Of a stretch of DNA of 64,000 nucleotides, positions 44,329-53,973 are shown piece by piece. The position numbers were made by a program, and so were the translations under genes. Under the pieces are notes generated by a model, which was not told where the DNA came from, searched no databases, and worked only from the letters and a program-made list of their open reading frames with translations. Each line of letters begins with the position of its first letter. Within the stretch, counting starts at the first letter, position 1. This DNA comes from VBAU01 sp036005185 (GTDB taxonomy: Bacteria > Bacteroidota > Bacteroidia > Chitinophagales > Chitinophagaceae). Location of the stretch: the NCBI GenBank assembly GCA_036005185.1, contig DASYQS010000024.1, positions 124,001 to 188,000 on the forward strand, given 5' to 3'.

Positions 44329-45021
44329 TTATAATTTAAATCCCAATGTTAAACTCAATACACGGTGTTTATTGTTATTATCTTCAGAACTGGTGCTGCC
44401 TGATTGCAACTTAGCAAGTCCCAAACCATAGTTGACTGAAATCACGGCAAATTTTCCTTCAACACCAACCGCTCCATTTAAACCATAGTCAAAACGTTTA
44501 AGTACACCTAATCCAGTGCCCTCTTCCTGATTGAACGTGCTTGGATCATCATTCGAGAAGACAATATTATTTTCTGTGCGTGTGGTAAAACCCAAAACGG
44601 TTTTGTCTGTCTTTGCTTTACCAGCTATTCCAATTGCGCCGTAAGGTCCTGCCCCAAAAAAGAAATGACTTTCCGAGTTAAATGGTAGCTTAACTACTAA
44701 GTTAACCGGAACTTCAATATAAAAGGGATTGGAAGTTTGCTTGACATAAAGATTTTCTGAAGGTCTTCCTATTTCAATCTTTGAACCTTTGCCTGTAAAA
44801 AATATGCCCGGTTGTAGATGAAGCATACTTACAAGATGTACGTCACCCAATATGCCCGCTTGAAAACTAGTTAGCATATTAGCATCATCCACCCTACCAT
44901 CATTGGTTACAGAAACATTAGCGAAATTAACACCAGCACGCAAAATAGCTTTCGATTGTGCATTTGCGGAGAAAGAAATTGTTGCTACAAATAAGGCAAC
45001 GACAAAGAGCCTGTTTTTCAT
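44329..45021 (-). CDS. Outer-membrane beta-barrel protein, PorT/OmpW-like porin family
   Basis: A 230-aa exported protein: signal peptide MKNRLFVVALFVATISFSAN, then amphipathic strands (AILRAGVNFANVSV, FYIEVPVNLVVKLPF, FFFGAGPYGAIGIAGKA, FAVISVNYGLGLAKLQ) and a final strand RVLSLTLGFKL. This is the outer membrane beta-barrel (PorT-like) family that is abundant in Bacteroidota. Role unknown. Confidence 0.85.
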   Translation of the reverse strand: MKNRLFVVALFVATISFSANAQSKAILRAGVNFANVSVTNDGRVDDANMLTSFQAGILGDVHLVSMLHLQPGIFFTGKGSKIEIGRPSENLYVKQTSNPFYIEVPVNLVVKLPFNSESHFFFGAGPYGAIGIAGKAKTDKTVLGFTTRTENNIVFSNDDPSTFNQEEGTGLGVLKRFDYGLNGAVGVEGKFAVISVNYGLGLAKLQSGSTSSEDNNNKHRVLSLTLGFKL

Positions 45022-45077
45022 TTTGTTTTTCGTTTAGGGTTAACAAATTTTGTGTCTCAATTGGCGGGGCAAATATA

Positions 45078-45767
45078 CTAAGCATTATTGTAAAACTTAA
45101 GTAAGGGCTCCCTGAGAGCCAATGCCTCTGCTGAACAATAAAAATGGAGAACGCTTGCAATATCTTCCGCTTTTACCCATTTGGCCGGGTCAGCATTTGG
45201 CATTGACTGACGGTTTTGTGGAGTATCAATAATGCTGGGTGCAATTACGGAGGTGATTACGTTATGTCCTTTTGCTTCTTCATTCATCAACTCGGCCAAA
45301 CGAAAAATTAGTGATTTCGAAAGACCATATGCAGTGGTTCCTTTACTGTTCTTCATGTCAATACCTGTTCTAGCACCGGTTAAAAAAATACGGCCATTGT
45401 TTTGTTTCATCATTTGCACAAACACCGGTCGGGCTACATGATAAGTGGTTTCAAAATTTAGTTTGTATTGCTTCAACATATCAGTCATTTTTGTTTCAGC
45501 AATTGTACCCATAGCAAAGCCGCCCACTGTTAAAACAGCAGCATCAATAGCTTTATACTTTTCTATTACAGACTGAACAAATTTTTCCCCCTCCTCTTCA
45601 CTCATGAGATCGACTGTGATCGTTTCAAAATTGACATGAGCAATATTCAATTTTGCAGGGTCGTTTGGAATAACTGTTCCTATAACATTAAAACCTTCAC
45701 TCAAAAATTTTTTTGCTACAGCCTGACCGAGATTGCCTGAAACGCCGGTAATGATAATTGTTTTCAT
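45078..45767 (-). CDS. Short-chain dehydrogenase/reductase
   Basis: A 229-aa SDR. The NAD(P) loop is GVSGNLGQ near the N-terminus, the active-site tetrad region is TGARTGIDMKNSKGTTAYGL SKS (YxxxK), and VIAPSIIDTPQNR follows. I start at the ATG at 45767 (MKTIIITGVSGNLGQ). The frame stays open for 30 more codons only because it crosses the intergenic palindrome at 45808-45840. The gene is convergent with nothing and appears monocistronic. Confidence 0.92.
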   Translation of the reverse strand: MKTIIITGVSGNLGQAVAKKFLSEGFNVIGTVIPNDPAKLNIAHVNFETITVDLMSEEEGEKFVQSVIEKYKAIDAAVLTVGGFAMGTIAETKMTDMLKQYKLNFETTYHVARPVFVQMMKQNNGRIFLTGARTGIDMKNSKGTTAYGLSKSLIFRLAELMNEEAKGHNVITSVIAPSIIDTPQNRQSMPNADPAKWVKAEDIASVLHFYCSAEALALREPLLKFYNNA

Positions 45768-45807
45768 AATTGCTCCGTTTAAAATTGAAGGTAAGATGTT
45801 TAAGCCT

Positions 45808-45840
45808 AACCCTCTTATCCCTTCCGAAGGGAAGGGAGGC
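45808..45840. repeat. Intergenic palindromic repeat upstream of the SDR gene
   Basis: A CCCTTCCGAAGGG core with an extended CCTAACCCTCTTAT arm. The reverse complement of 7797-7832 has the same layout. It lies between the SDR start and the ilvE terminator. Confidence 0.65.
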
Positions 45841-45975
45841 CAAGCTATAGAACTCATTTCAACATTTGGAGTTAAACATTTCGTCGCAATAACCAGTACT
45901 CAACATTTATTCCACAGTTAATGTGGAAGAACAAAAGTTTGGAGTTGCTTTGCAGAACCGGAAGATGAGGCCCAT

Positions 45976-46004
45976 AAAAAAAGATCAGCTAAGAATAGCT
46001 GATC
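45976..46004 (-). terminator. Terminator of ilvE
   Basis: GATCAGCTA-AGAA-TAGCTGATC, with an A run on the plus strand that becomes the T run for leftward transcription; 27 bp after the ilvE stop. Confidence 0.85.
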
Positions 46005-46031
46005 CGGAGACTAACCAACTTATGGTTATTT

Positions 46032-47096
46032 CTAAACTATGCAATTCCAATTGTACTCGTCTTCTTCCTTTCCTGTTCTAATCCTTTCTAATTTTTGCTT
46101 CAGTTTGTATGATAAATTTTCATGGCTATAATCGGGAAAATGAAAATCTGTATTGGAGATATTGATCGTCTTTACCGGAGCTATTACCGCGGCAGTTCCT
46201 GCTCCAAAAGCTTCAACGATCGTATTGTTGCGAAAAGATTTTTCTAATTCATCAATGCTAATTGGCCTCTCTTCCACCTTGACTCCAAGACTATGAGCAA
46301 TTGTTAATAAACTATCTCTTGTAACTCCATCTAAAATAGTATCTGACAATGGAGGCGTGATCAGCACATCATCAATCACAAACATGATATTCATCATTCC
46401 TGATTCTTCAATAAATTGATTGTGGACGGCATCTGTCCAGATTACTTGATCATAACCTTGTTGTCTTGCTAAATGTGTAGGATAAAAAGCTCCCCCATAG
46501 TTACCACCGCATTTGGCAAAACCAGTACCGCCGCTGGCAGCGCGAATGTATTCTGTTTCCACTTTTAATTTAATAGGTTTTGCATATACGGTTGGAACTG
46601 GTGCAGTGAAAATAATAAAACGATATTGACTGGAGACTTTTACACCAAATCCTTTTTCGGTAGCAATCATAAACGGACGAAGGTATAATGCACAATCAGC
46701 TTGCCGGGGAATCCAATTTTTGTCTAATACCACTAATTTTTTTAATCCCTCAATAAAAATTTCTCTGGTAACTACGGCCATGCACATTCTTTCCAATGAT
46801 TTCACAAACCGGTTATAATGCTTCTCCATTCTGAAAATATTGATATGGTCATCATCCCATAAAAAAGCCTTCATGCCTTCGAAAACCGTTTGTCCATAAT
46901 GAAAACCCAGCGTAGCAGGGCTCAATGAAAGATTGGCAAACGGTACAATCTGTGGCTCATTCCACACACCATTCTGATAATCGCAGATCAGCATGTGGTC
47001 AGAAATATGTTTTCCAAATTCAAGGTGATCAAAATCTACTTCATGAATCCGGGAATGAGGTGCTTTACGAATGTTGATTTCAGTAATTAATTCCAT
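46032..47096 (-). CDS. ilvE: Branched-chain amino acid aminotransferase
   Basis: A 354-aa class IV PLP aminotransferase. It has SLSPATLGFHYGQTVFEGMK A, the catalytic lysine in GGTGFAKCGGNYGGAFYPT, and EESGMMNIMFV followed by DGVTRDSLLTIA. It catalyses the last step of valine, leucine and isoleucine synthesis. It is the last gene of a leftward run with a GNAT gene 5 bp upstream and ends at a clear terminator. Confidence 0.95.
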   Translation of the reverse strand: MELITEINIRKAPHSRIHEVDFDHLEFGKHISDHMLICDYQNGVWNEPQIVPFANLSLSPATLGFHYGQTVFEGMKAFLWDDDHINIFRMEKHYNRFVKSLERMCMAVVTREIFIEGLKKLVVLDKNWIPRQADCALYLRPFMIATEKGFGVKVSSQYRFIIFTAPVPTVYAKPIKLKVETEYIRAASGGTGFAKCGGNYGGAFYPTHLARQQGYDQVIWTDAVHNQFIEESGMMNIMFVIDDVLITPPLSDTILDGVTRDSLLTIAHSLGVKVEERPISIDELEKSFRNNTIVEAFGAGTAAVIAPVKTINISNTDFHFPDYSHENLSYKLKQKLERIRTGKEEDEYNWNCIV

Positions 47097-47101
47097 AGCG
47101 T

Positions 47102-47665
47102 TTATTGTTTAATTATGAGTCGTTCTCTTTCTATAGAATGAGCAGAGAAGGAACTATCTATTGCCATTTCAAAAAGGCAACAATTGGGCTCGTCCTGATA
47201 ATGCGCCGGCAAACTTTGAGTGTCGGTTAATTTAAAAATGCCTAAAAATTTAAAGCCTGCCGATGTATAATGTTTAATTAATCGGGTATTATTACCCAAC
47301 GTATCGAGCCTGATATATTGTTTTCCTTTTGATAAAGCATAGGCTTTTGCCCACGCTACAATGTCATCAATGAATCTGTTACCTCTAAAGGCAGGGTTGG
47401 TTGCAATGCGATGAATGTAAATTGAATTATTGTTATCCTTTTCTTCCCATATTTCTTTGTCCTCAAATGTAATGGCCCAGTTACAGGCAATTTCATTATC
47501 GATCATTAGCTTCCATTGTCTTTGTTCTTGTATTTCTTTTTCAATAAAAGATTTTTCAAATCGTGGCCATACCACCATGTTTTTTTGTGTCTGCAAAAGC
47601 ATGGCGGCATCGTAAAGTGCTAGAATTGTATCCGCATCCGCTAATGAACAATTTTTTATTTCCAT
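47102..47665 (-). CDS. GNAT-family N-acetyltransferase
   Basis: A 187-aa protein with the GNAT core: IHRIATNPAFRGNRFIDDIV AWAKAYA (acetyl-CoA loop) and LDTLGNNTRLIKHYTSAGFK FLG. The substrate is unknown. It ends 5 bp before ilvE and is part of a leftward set with two more GNAT genes and a hydrolase. Confidence 0.88.
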   Translation of the reverse strand: MEIKNCSLADADTILALYDAAMLLQTQKNMVVWPRFEKSFIEKEIQEQRQWKLMIDNEIACNWAITFEDKEIWEEKDNNNSIYIHRIATNPAFRGNRFIDDIVAWAKAYALSKGKQYIRLDTLGNNTRLIKHYTSAGFKFLGIFKLTDTQSLPAHYQDEPNCCLFEMAIDSSFSAHSIERERLIIKQ

Positions 47666-47738
47666 CTGTATCAGTTTTTTTAGTGATTCATAGCCAATTT
47701 ATTCCTCCAATCTGTTTTAGTGCCTTTCGTACAGTTGA

Positions 47739-48260
47739 TTATTGTAAGGCAGTATTGTTTTTATTTATTACCGAAACCGCTGGTTTTAAGATCTTCGTCA
47801 TTTTGATCAATGGCGTTCCATAAAGATCCTCACTGCCACACGGTTCGAAACCCAAACTTTCATATAGCCTGATCGCTTCGAAAAGGAATGGTGTCGTAGT
47901 GAGTTCAAGTTGTTGAAACCCTTTCTTCAATGCTTCCGATTCTGCATGTTTCATCAATGCTTTTCCCAATCCTTTTCTCTGGGCAGGAGGTGCAACGGCC
48001 ACACTTCGTATATATAAGCTCCCATTGCTATTCATTAGAGAAATCGTACCGCTGATAACATTGTCATACAAAGCAATCCAAGTAGTTCTGTTATAAATAC
48101 GTTCTTCTATTTTGGGAATTCCCAGCAACGTTGCAGCAAAGGCCTTTTCGGTGTACAGCGATTTATACTCGTTAAATGCCTCGTAAAGCAATATTGAAAT
48201 AGTCATTGCGTCCTCAGGGACAGCAACTCTAATTTTAATATTTTCTCTTTTTGTTTTCAC
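47739..48260 (-). CDS. GNAT-family N-acetyltransferase
   Basis: A 173-aa GNAT protein: VRVAVPEDAMTISI-type start, IRSVAVAPPAQRKGLGKALM KHAES acetyl-CoA loop (QRKGLG), and AIRLYESLGFEPCGSEDLYG at the C-terminus. Substrate unknown. It follows the alpha/beta hydrolase gene with 9 bp between them, suggesting one transcript. Confidence 0.9.
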   Translation of the reverse strand: MKTKRENIKIRVAVPEDAMTISILLYEAFNEYKSLYTEKAFAATLLGIPKIEERIYNRTTWIALYDNVISGTISLMNSNGSLYIRSVAVAPPAQRKGLGKALMKHAESEALKKGFQQLELTTTPFLFEAIRLYESLGFEPCGSEDLYGTPLIKMTKILKPAVSVINKNNTALQ

Positions 48261-48269
48261 TTTAATAAA

Positions 48270-49061
48270 TCACTTTTTCAAGAAATCTAACATTGCTTTA
48301 TTGAATTGCTCAGGTTGCTCCATGTTAGGCATATGTCCAGAATTTTCAATAACAATAAAGCCAGCATTTGCTATTTCGCTTGCAATTTTTTTTAACTCGC
48401 CAATAGGCGTAAAAAAATTTTTATCACCCACGATCACCAAGGCCGGAATTTTTATCTTGTTCAAATAAGAAAAGTTATCTCTTCTTTCGGCCCTACCTCT
48501 GTGTGAGGCCATGGCCCCTTTTACATTTGTGTTTACCATCATGCTAAAGAGATGTTGATAAGCCTCACCTTTCTGTTGCACCGAGGCAGGATGTAAATAT
48601 TTGTGAATATCCTGCTGAGTGTATTCATGCATTCCTATTTCATTCATTCTATCTATCAAACCAAGCCTTTCTTTATATGAATTTTCATTTTCGCCGGCAG
48701 GATTGCTGTCGCAAATAATTAATGACTTGGAGCGATGAGGAAAAAGCCTCGCAAACTCAATAATAATTTGCCCGCCCATCGACAAGCCAACAAGATGAAC
48801 TTTTTCGATATTCAAACTGTCAAGTAAAAAAATAAGATCTAAAGCGTGTTCTTCTATATAAATTTTATCAAAATCATAATCAGTCTTTCCATAACCTCTA
48901 AGGTCAGTAAGTATCAGTCTAAAATTTTTCAAAGAATCAATTTGATAACGCCACATGGAATGGTCGAATGGATGTCCATGCACTAAAAGCACAACATCTT
49001 TCTTTTCTGAATTTAAATCTTCAAAAAAATAGTTAATGCCTCTAAGTTTGATGTATCCCAC
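48270..49061 (-). CDS. Alpha/beta hydrolase
   Basis: A 263-aa alpha/beta hydrolase. The oxyanion motif is VHGHPFDHSMW, the nucleophile serine is in GLSMGGQ, the acid is probably the Asp of IVGDKNFFTP, and the histidine is in ENSGHMPNMEQPEQ. Small esterases or lactonases of this shape cannot be assigned a substrate from sequence alone. Confidence 0.9.
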   Translation of the reverse strand: MGYIKLRGINYFFEDLNSEKKDVVLLVHGHPFDHSMWRYQIDSLKNFRLILTDLRGYGKTDYDFDKIYIEEHALDLIFLLDSLNIEKVHLVGLSMGGQIIIEFARLFPHRSKSLIICDSNPAGENENSYKERLGLIDRMNEIGMHEYTQQDIHKYLHPASVQQKGEAYQHLFSMMVNTNVKGAMASHRGRAERRDNFSYLNKIKIPALVIVGDKNFFTPIGELKKIASEIANAGFIVIENSGHMPNMEQPEQFNKAMLDFLKK

Positions 49062-49113
49062 GTTTTGTGATTTTCTTTTTAAAGAATTGTGAAGCTTATA
49101 TTGGGTTCAACTT

Positions 49114-49650
49114 CTAACAATGCTGCATTACCGCTATGGGCAAACTCATTAAATGATATTCGAAAGTCTGAGTGCCGATTGTAAAATAACGCTTACCTGT
49201 TTTTTTAAAGCCACGCTTTTCATAAAAGCGGATGGCCTTTTCATTGCTTATGTGCGTATCAAGCCAAAGAAAATCAGGTTGAATTTTTTGAGCGAGTTCA
49301 AGCACTGCTTTCATCAACGCTTTACCGGCGCCGCTACCGTGGTAATATGATAGCACATAAATTTTTTGTAGCTCCATTTGAGCTATGGATTCAATTTGCT
49401 CATTCAGTGAATGCTTTTTTACCTTGGCAAAACCAACAGGCACATTTTCCATAAAGGCCAAGAAGAATACATTGTTTTGCTTCTGTATGCTTTTTTCAAT
49501 TTTATCTGGTTGATACGTGTACTCAAGGTATTCCTGCAATGTGGCCTTATCAAGGAAAAGATATCCAAAGGCATCGCGAAAAGATTGTTTACCGATAGAT
49601 GAAATGGCAAAAACATGTGAGGGATCCGCTTTAATGATTTTTATATTCAT
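49114..49650 (-). CDS. GNAT-family N-acetyltransferase
   Basis: A 178-aa GNAT protein similar to spermidine/spermine-type acetyltransferases: LQKIYVLSYYHGSGAGKALM KAVLELAQ loop and KAIRFYEKRGFKKTGKRYF. Substrate unknown. It starts 19 bp after the stop of the EamA gene, which reads in the same direction. Confidence 0.88.
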   Translation of the reverse strand: MNIKIIKADPSHVFAISSIGKQSFRDAFGYLFLDKATLQEYLEYTYQPDKIEKSIQKQNNVFFLAFMENVPVGFAKVKKHSLNEQIESIAQMELQKIYVLSYYHGSGAGKALMKAVLELAQKIQPDFLWLDTHISNEKAIRFYEKRGFKKTGKRYFTIGTQTFEYHLMSLPIAVMQHC

Positions 49651-49669
49651 AGTATAAAATTTATAGCCA

Positions 49670-50575
49670 TCAATCTTTTGAAGCTTTTAATTTTTTGGAT
49701 TCACGATTTACCAACCATACTCCGCCTAAAGTGATAACCGTTCCTAAGATCATATTTGCATTCATTTTTTCCTGCAATAAAAGCCAGCCCAAGCCTACCG
49801 CTACAATCGGATTAATATACGCATAGATTGAAACCTGTGCAGGCGGCAGTTTACTGATCGCAAACACATAAGCTGAATAGGCGAGCAATGAACCAAAAAC
49901 TATAAGATAAGCTAAGGCAAACCACGAGGCATGCCCTGTATCAGCAAGATTTGCATATTTACCGGTCAACCCGCAAATAATAAGCATAACGACACCTGCG
50001 ATCAGCATTTGCAAGCCAACAGAAAACAGAATATCTGTGGATGGTTTTTGTTTAGAAGTATAAACTGTACCAAATGACCAACTAAGAGTAGAAAGTAATG
50101 CAAGCACCACTCCGATCATAAAAGATTTGTTTTGCAGTTGACCCAAGTAATCATAAAATATAGTGAGCACTCCTGCAAAGCCGACAATCATTCCTATGAT
50201 CATCCATCTCGTAATTTTTGCGCAATGTGAAAGCCAGATTGTAAAAATGGTAATGAATAAAGGAACCAGCGCCGCTATGATAGCCGCCAAACCGCTGCTA
50301 ATGTATTCTAGCGACCAGGTAAGCAAGCCGTTTGCTATGCATAGAAGTAAGATGCCCTGTAAAGAAATTTTTTTCAGGGCTTTCCAATCTGGTAAAGAGT
50401 AACCTCGTGCCAAAAAGAAACTCACTAGTATCAATCCCGATGAAAATTGTCTGACACCGGAAACAAATAATCCCGGCATATGCTGCGCTCCAATTCTTGA
50501 AGCAATGTAAGTGGTTCCCCAAAAAAAACTCACTAGTCCTAATGCAATGTAAGCTCTGCTCGATTCCTTTTTCAT
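49670..50575 (-). CDS. EamA-family (DMT superfamily) transporter
   Basis: A 301-aa protein with ten transmembrane helices in two EamA repeats (ALGLVSFFWGTTYIASRIGA and LALLSTLSWSFGTVYTSK). It starts at the ATG at 50575 (MKKESSRAYIAL), 11 codons into the longest frame. DMT transporters export amino acids and related metabolites. The divergent MocR-type regulator 143 bp away and the GNAT genes downstream suggest an amino-compound stress or efflux unit controlled by that regulator. Confidence 0.92.
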   Translation of the reverse strand: MKKESSRAYIALGLVSFFWGTTYIASRIGAQHMPGLFVSGVRQFSSGLILVSFFLARGYSLPDWKALKKISLQGILLLCIANGLLTWSLEYISSGLAAIIAALVPLFITIFTIWLSHCAKITRWMIIGMIVGFAGVLTIFYDYLGQLQNKSFMIGVVLALLSTLSWSFGTVYTSKQKPSTDILFSVGLQMLIAGVVMLIICGLTGKYANLADTGHASWFALAYLIVFGSLLAYSAYVFAISKLPPAQVSIYAYINPIVAVGLGWLLLQEKMNANMILGTVITLGGVWLVNRESKKLKASKD

Positions 50576-50651
50576 TTCGTTGTTTTCGTTTATTCCAAAA
50601 ATCTCCACAAATTTCTTTCAACATTCTGATAAAAAACAGATTCAGTTTTTG

Positions 50652-50659
50652 TATTTTTG
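50652..50659 (+). promoter_or_regulatory. -7 promoter box of the MocR gene
   Basis: TATTTTTG on the plus strand, 59 bp before the ATG. No clear TTG is seen at the expected -33 position. Confidence 0.45.
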
Positions 50660-50718
50660 ACTAGATCAGATTTACCTTTTACCTTTGAATTCGCTTTCAA
50701 AATTCAAAATCAACCCAG

Positions 50719-52158
50719 ATGCAAAAATCAGTAACGACAACCGACGATCATCTTTATCTGCAAGTAGCAGGTGGCATTGAAAAAATGATCGATGAGGAAG
50801 TGTTGAAGATCGGTGATAAACTGCCTTCGGTGCGAATGCTAAGCGAGGAAAATGGAATAAGCATGGGTACAGCTTTCCAAGCCTATTATCATCTTGAAGG
50901 AAAAGGATTGATCGAATCAAGACCAAAGTCAGGGTATTATGTGCGTTTCAATCATAAGCGGTTTCCCGCGATGCCTAAACAATTACAACCGGATCCACTG
51001 TCGCATGAAGTGAGTGTAAAAGAAATGATCGCTTCCATTTATTCAGATATTTCTTCGCACGATGTAGTAAATTTTGCATTGGCAATTCCCGATGTTTCAT
51101 TGCTACCCGCTGCAAAGTTGAATAAATCCGTAGTGCAAGCTTTACGGAACAGCAAGGACCATTGTATCAATTACGAGCATACTCAAGGAAATATTGAATT
51201 AAGAAAACAAATTGCAAAGCTCGCTTTTAATTGGGGAGGAAAAATAGAGCCGGAACAGGTGATCGTTACCTCTGGCTGTCTCGAAGCGATGACCATGTGC
51301 TTAAGAGCCGTAACTAATCCGGGCGATACGGTAGCAATAGAATGCCCTACTTATTTTGGCCTTTATCAGGCTGTTGAAAGCCTGGGGTTAAAAGTGGTAG
51401 AAATTTCGTCTTGTGCAGTGAATGGTATCGATCTTGACTGTTTGGAGAAAGCCATCAGCAAATGTTCGATCAAAGCTTGCCTTGTCGTTCCAAATTTTAA
51501 CAACCCTCTAGGCAGCTGCATGCCTGATGAAAATAAAAAAAGGCTCGTTGATATCATCACAAAAAATAACATTCCGCTAATTGAGGATGATATTTACGGA
51601 GAACTATATTTCGGAAAAAGCAGACCAAAAACTTGCAAGTATTTTGACAAAAAAGGATTGGTGATGCATTGCGCATCACTTTCAAAATCTGTTACTCCAG
51701 GTTATCGCATTGGCTGGGCAATTCCAGGGAAGTTTTTTGACCAGGTAAAGCAAATAAAAAGAATGCACAACATCAGCAGCCCCACATTAACTCAAGCAGC
51801 TATGGCACATTTTTTAAAAACCGGGCGATATGAATATCACTTAAAGAATTTGCGCAAAGCCTTGCATACCCAAAGTCTGCGCTATTTGCAAGCCATTATT
51901 CAATATTTTCCTGCCGATACAAAAGTTTCCAGGCCTCATGGCGGAGTTGTTTTGTGGCTGGAGCTAAATAAAAAAATAAATACATTCAAGCTGCGCACGG
52001 AAGCCATGAAACATAAAATTTCGGTTGTACCTGGCAGAATTTTTTCGGCGAATTGCAATTACTCCAATTTCATTCGCATCAGCTATGGCAAACCTTGGAG
52101 CGATGATGTGGAATATGGATTGATGATGCTTGGAAAATTGATAAAGAAAATGACGTAG
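50719..52158 (+). CDS. MocR-type regulator: GntR winged helix fused to a class I aminotransferase domain
   Basis: A 479-aa protein. Residues about 8-78 form a GntR winged helix (LYLQVAGGIEKMIDEEVLKI GDKLPSVRMLSEENGISMGT). Residues about 110-475 form a fold-type I aminotransferase domain, with NFNNPLGS, IEDDIYGELYF and the PLP lysine in CASLSKSVTPGYRIGW. MocR proteins use PLP plus an amino compound as an effector. The divergent EamA transporter is the likely target. Confidence 0.93.
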   Translation: MQKSVTTTDDHLYLQVAGGIEKMIDEEVLKIGDKLPSVRMLSEENGISMGTAFQAYYHLEGKGLIESRPKSGYYVRFNHKRFPAMPKQLQPDPLSHEVSVKEMIASIYSDISSHDVVNFALAIPDVSLLPAAKLNKSVVQALRNSKDHCINYEHTQGNIELRKQIAKLAFNWGGKIEPEQVIVTSGCLEAMTMCLRAVTNPGDTVAIECPTYFGLYQAVESLGLKVVEISSCAVNGIDLDCLEKAISKCSIKACLVVPNFNNPLGSCMPDENKKRLVDIITKNNIPLIEDDIYGELYFGKSRPKTCKYFDKKGLVMHCASLSKSVTPGYRIGWAIPGKFFDQVKQIKRMHNISSPTLTQAAMAHFLKTGRYEYHLKNLRKALHTQSLRYLQAIIQYFPADTKVSRPHGGVVLWLELNKKINTFKLRTEAMKHKISVVPGRIFSANCNYSNFIRISYGKPWSDDVEYGLMMLGKLIKKMT

Positions 52159-52214
52159 CTGGTTGTTTAATCTGCTCATTGGTGAGATCAAGATGCTAGG
52201 TCAAAACCATACAA

Positions 52215-52244
52215 TAAAAAAAACTCCGTCTTTTGAACGGAGTT
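52215..52244. terminator. Hairpin terminator between convergent genes
   Basis: AACTCCGT-CTTTTGA-ACGGAGTT with an A run on the left, so it ends leftward transcription from the APC permease unit. Confidence 0.75.
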
Positions 52245-52449
52245 AATGTTTTAATGTCTTGTTTTCGGCGGCTTCAACCCGAATCCCGAAGTTTCGAGAT
52301 ATGCTACGGCCTGGATACAAAGTCTTTCCCATAGCAATTAACAGGTACGGTAGGAACTGGATTCCTAATTGAAAGAGCATCGTTGAATGGGCAGCTAAAG
52401 TAGAAAAAAGAACTATTCCTGTCAAGAGGAGACTGAAAAAAACTGCCAA
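52243..52449 (-). CDS. Possible small membrane protein downstream of the permease (doubtful)
   Basis: A 68-codon frame (MAVFFSLLLTGIVLFSTLAA ...) with a hydrophobic N-terminal half, 6 bp after the permease stop and ending at the terminator. The C-terminal part crosses a CCCGAAGTTTCGAG repeat-like stretch. It may be coincidental; I list it because of its operon-like position. Confidence 0.25.
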   Translation of the reverse strand: MAVFFSLLLTGIVLFSTLAAHSTMLFQLGIQFLPYLLIAMGKTLYPGRSISRNFGIRVEAAENKTLKH

Positions 52450-52455
52450 ATAAAT

Positions 52456-53910
52456 TTAGCGCTTTTCTTTTTTATCTCTTTTTCTAAAATAAAAATATAG
52501 GGGAATACCCGTAGCTGTCAGGAGCATGCCAAAGAAAGAGTTGATAAACGGTGATTTTCCGCTCACATAGTTAGTTATATCATTATAAATGGTGGTCCCC
52601 AAATAAAAACAGGTAAATAAAATAAAAATAGCAGGTACAACAGGGTATCCTTTTATCCGATAGGGTCTTTCGGCCTCGGGCATTTTTTTGCGAAGAATAA
52701 AAACACCCAAAACGACTAACCCATAAAAAATCCATGACATAAAAATGAACATGTCGGCAAGAATATCAAAAGAGCCACTCAGTACAAATAAGCTACTCCA
52801 AATTCCTAATACTAAAACCGAATTTCCAGGTGTTCGAAACCGCAGATGAATGACTCCTGCCCAACGAAAAAAACTTTTTGCTTCCGACATGGCAAAAACA
52901 ACTCTAGCGTTTGCCAGCAAGTTTACACTTGTCGCTCCAAATGTGGAAACAACGATTAGTATGGCAATGATCGTCCCTCCTGCTGAACCATAAACTTTTG
53001 CAGTGGCGTCTGTTGCAACTAATGAAGATTTGGCCATTTCATCAATTGGCAAAACATACATGTATGAGAGGGTTATAAGAACATAAATGGCAATACAAGC
53101 AAATAGTCCCATCAGCAAGCTTTTTGTAATATTCTTACTGGGGTTTTTAATTTCACCCCCCACCATATTTAAATTATTCCAGCCGTCATAAGCAGCAAAA
53201 GCACCGGTGGTTGCAGCCATAAATGCCGCGAACAATGACCATCCGGTAAGATGAAAGCTATTTGAGTTAGTAATAAAATTCGCAGTTGAGCCTTTGCCCG
53301 AAAATAAAATTCCAAACACAAGAATGATGAGGGCCAAGGCCTTTAGTAGTGTTGATATGAATTGAATGGCATTGCCTAACTGCACACTTAAATAGTTTGC
53401 TATAGTAAGAAACATGATGATTGAAATAGCCAGCATTTTAACCCCAAAATTTTGCAAAGGCAAAATATCTCCAACCATAGGAACATGGAGAACCATTGAA
53501 TGTTCCGTGCTTTCATTAAAGCGGGGTAAGTGGATAAAATCTCCAGCGTATTCTGCACAAACAAATGCAATGGCCGCGATGGCAGCCGTGTTGATGACGG
53601 CAATACTCCCCCATCCATACAGGTAAGCAACGAAATCGCCATAAGCCTTTCTAAGGTAAATGTATTGCCCACCCGTTTCGGGAAACATGGTGCCTAATTC
53701 AGCAAAAGCCATGGCTCCAAAAATGGAAATGATACCGGCAACGATCCAGACGATGATCAGAAAAACAGGAGAGCCAAGCTGGCCGGCCATTGTAGCCGGT
53801 TTCATAAAAATGTTAGAGCCTATGACCGTACCAATTACAATGGTGGTGGCAGACCATAATCCGATGGTTTTTTGAAGGTGAGGTTGGGGCATGTAGTTTG
53901 AAATATTCAA
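52456..53910 (-). CDS. APC-family amino acid permease
   Basis: A 484-aa protein with about 12 helices. Family signatures are IGLWSATTIVIGTVIGSNIF at the N-terminus, FAELGTMFPETGGQYIYLRK AYG, and AFAAYDGWNNLNMVGGEIKN PSKNI. It carries amino acids across the inner membrane by symport or exchange. Specificity is unknown. Clear RNA signals are absent upstream. Confidence 0.93.
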   Translation of the reverse strand: MNISNYMPQPHLQKTIGLWSATTIVIGTVIGSNIFMKPATMAGQLGSPVFLIIVWIVAGIISIFGAMAFAELGTMFPETGGQYIYLRKAYGDFVAYLYGWGSIAVINTAAIAAIAFVCAEYAGDFIHLPRFNESTEHSMVLHVPMVGDILPLQNFGVKMLAISIIMFLTIANYLSVQLGNAIQFISTLLKALALIILVFGILFSGKGSTANFITNSNSFHLTGWSLFAAFMAATTGAFAAYDGWNNLNMVGGEIKNPSKNITKSLLMGLFACIAIYVLITLSYMYVLPIDEMAKSSLVATDATAKVYGSAGGTIIAILIVVSTFGATSVNLLANARVVFAMSEAKSFFRWAGVIHLRFRTPGNSVLVLGIWSSLFVLSGSFDILADMFIFMSWIFYGLVVLGVFILRKKMPEAERPYRIKGYPVVPAIFILFTCFYLGTTIYNDITNYVSGKSPFINSFFGMLLTATGIPLYFYFRKRDKKEKR

Positions 53911-53973
53911 TGTTCAATATCAGTACTCAATATTCATTTTGGCATAATACTTTGAGTTGAACAATGCGAATTT

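Noticed and set aside
45768..45857. N-terminal extension of the SDR protein (30 codons)
   Set aside because: It is read-through of an intergenic palindrome; SDR homology starts at the ATG at 45767.
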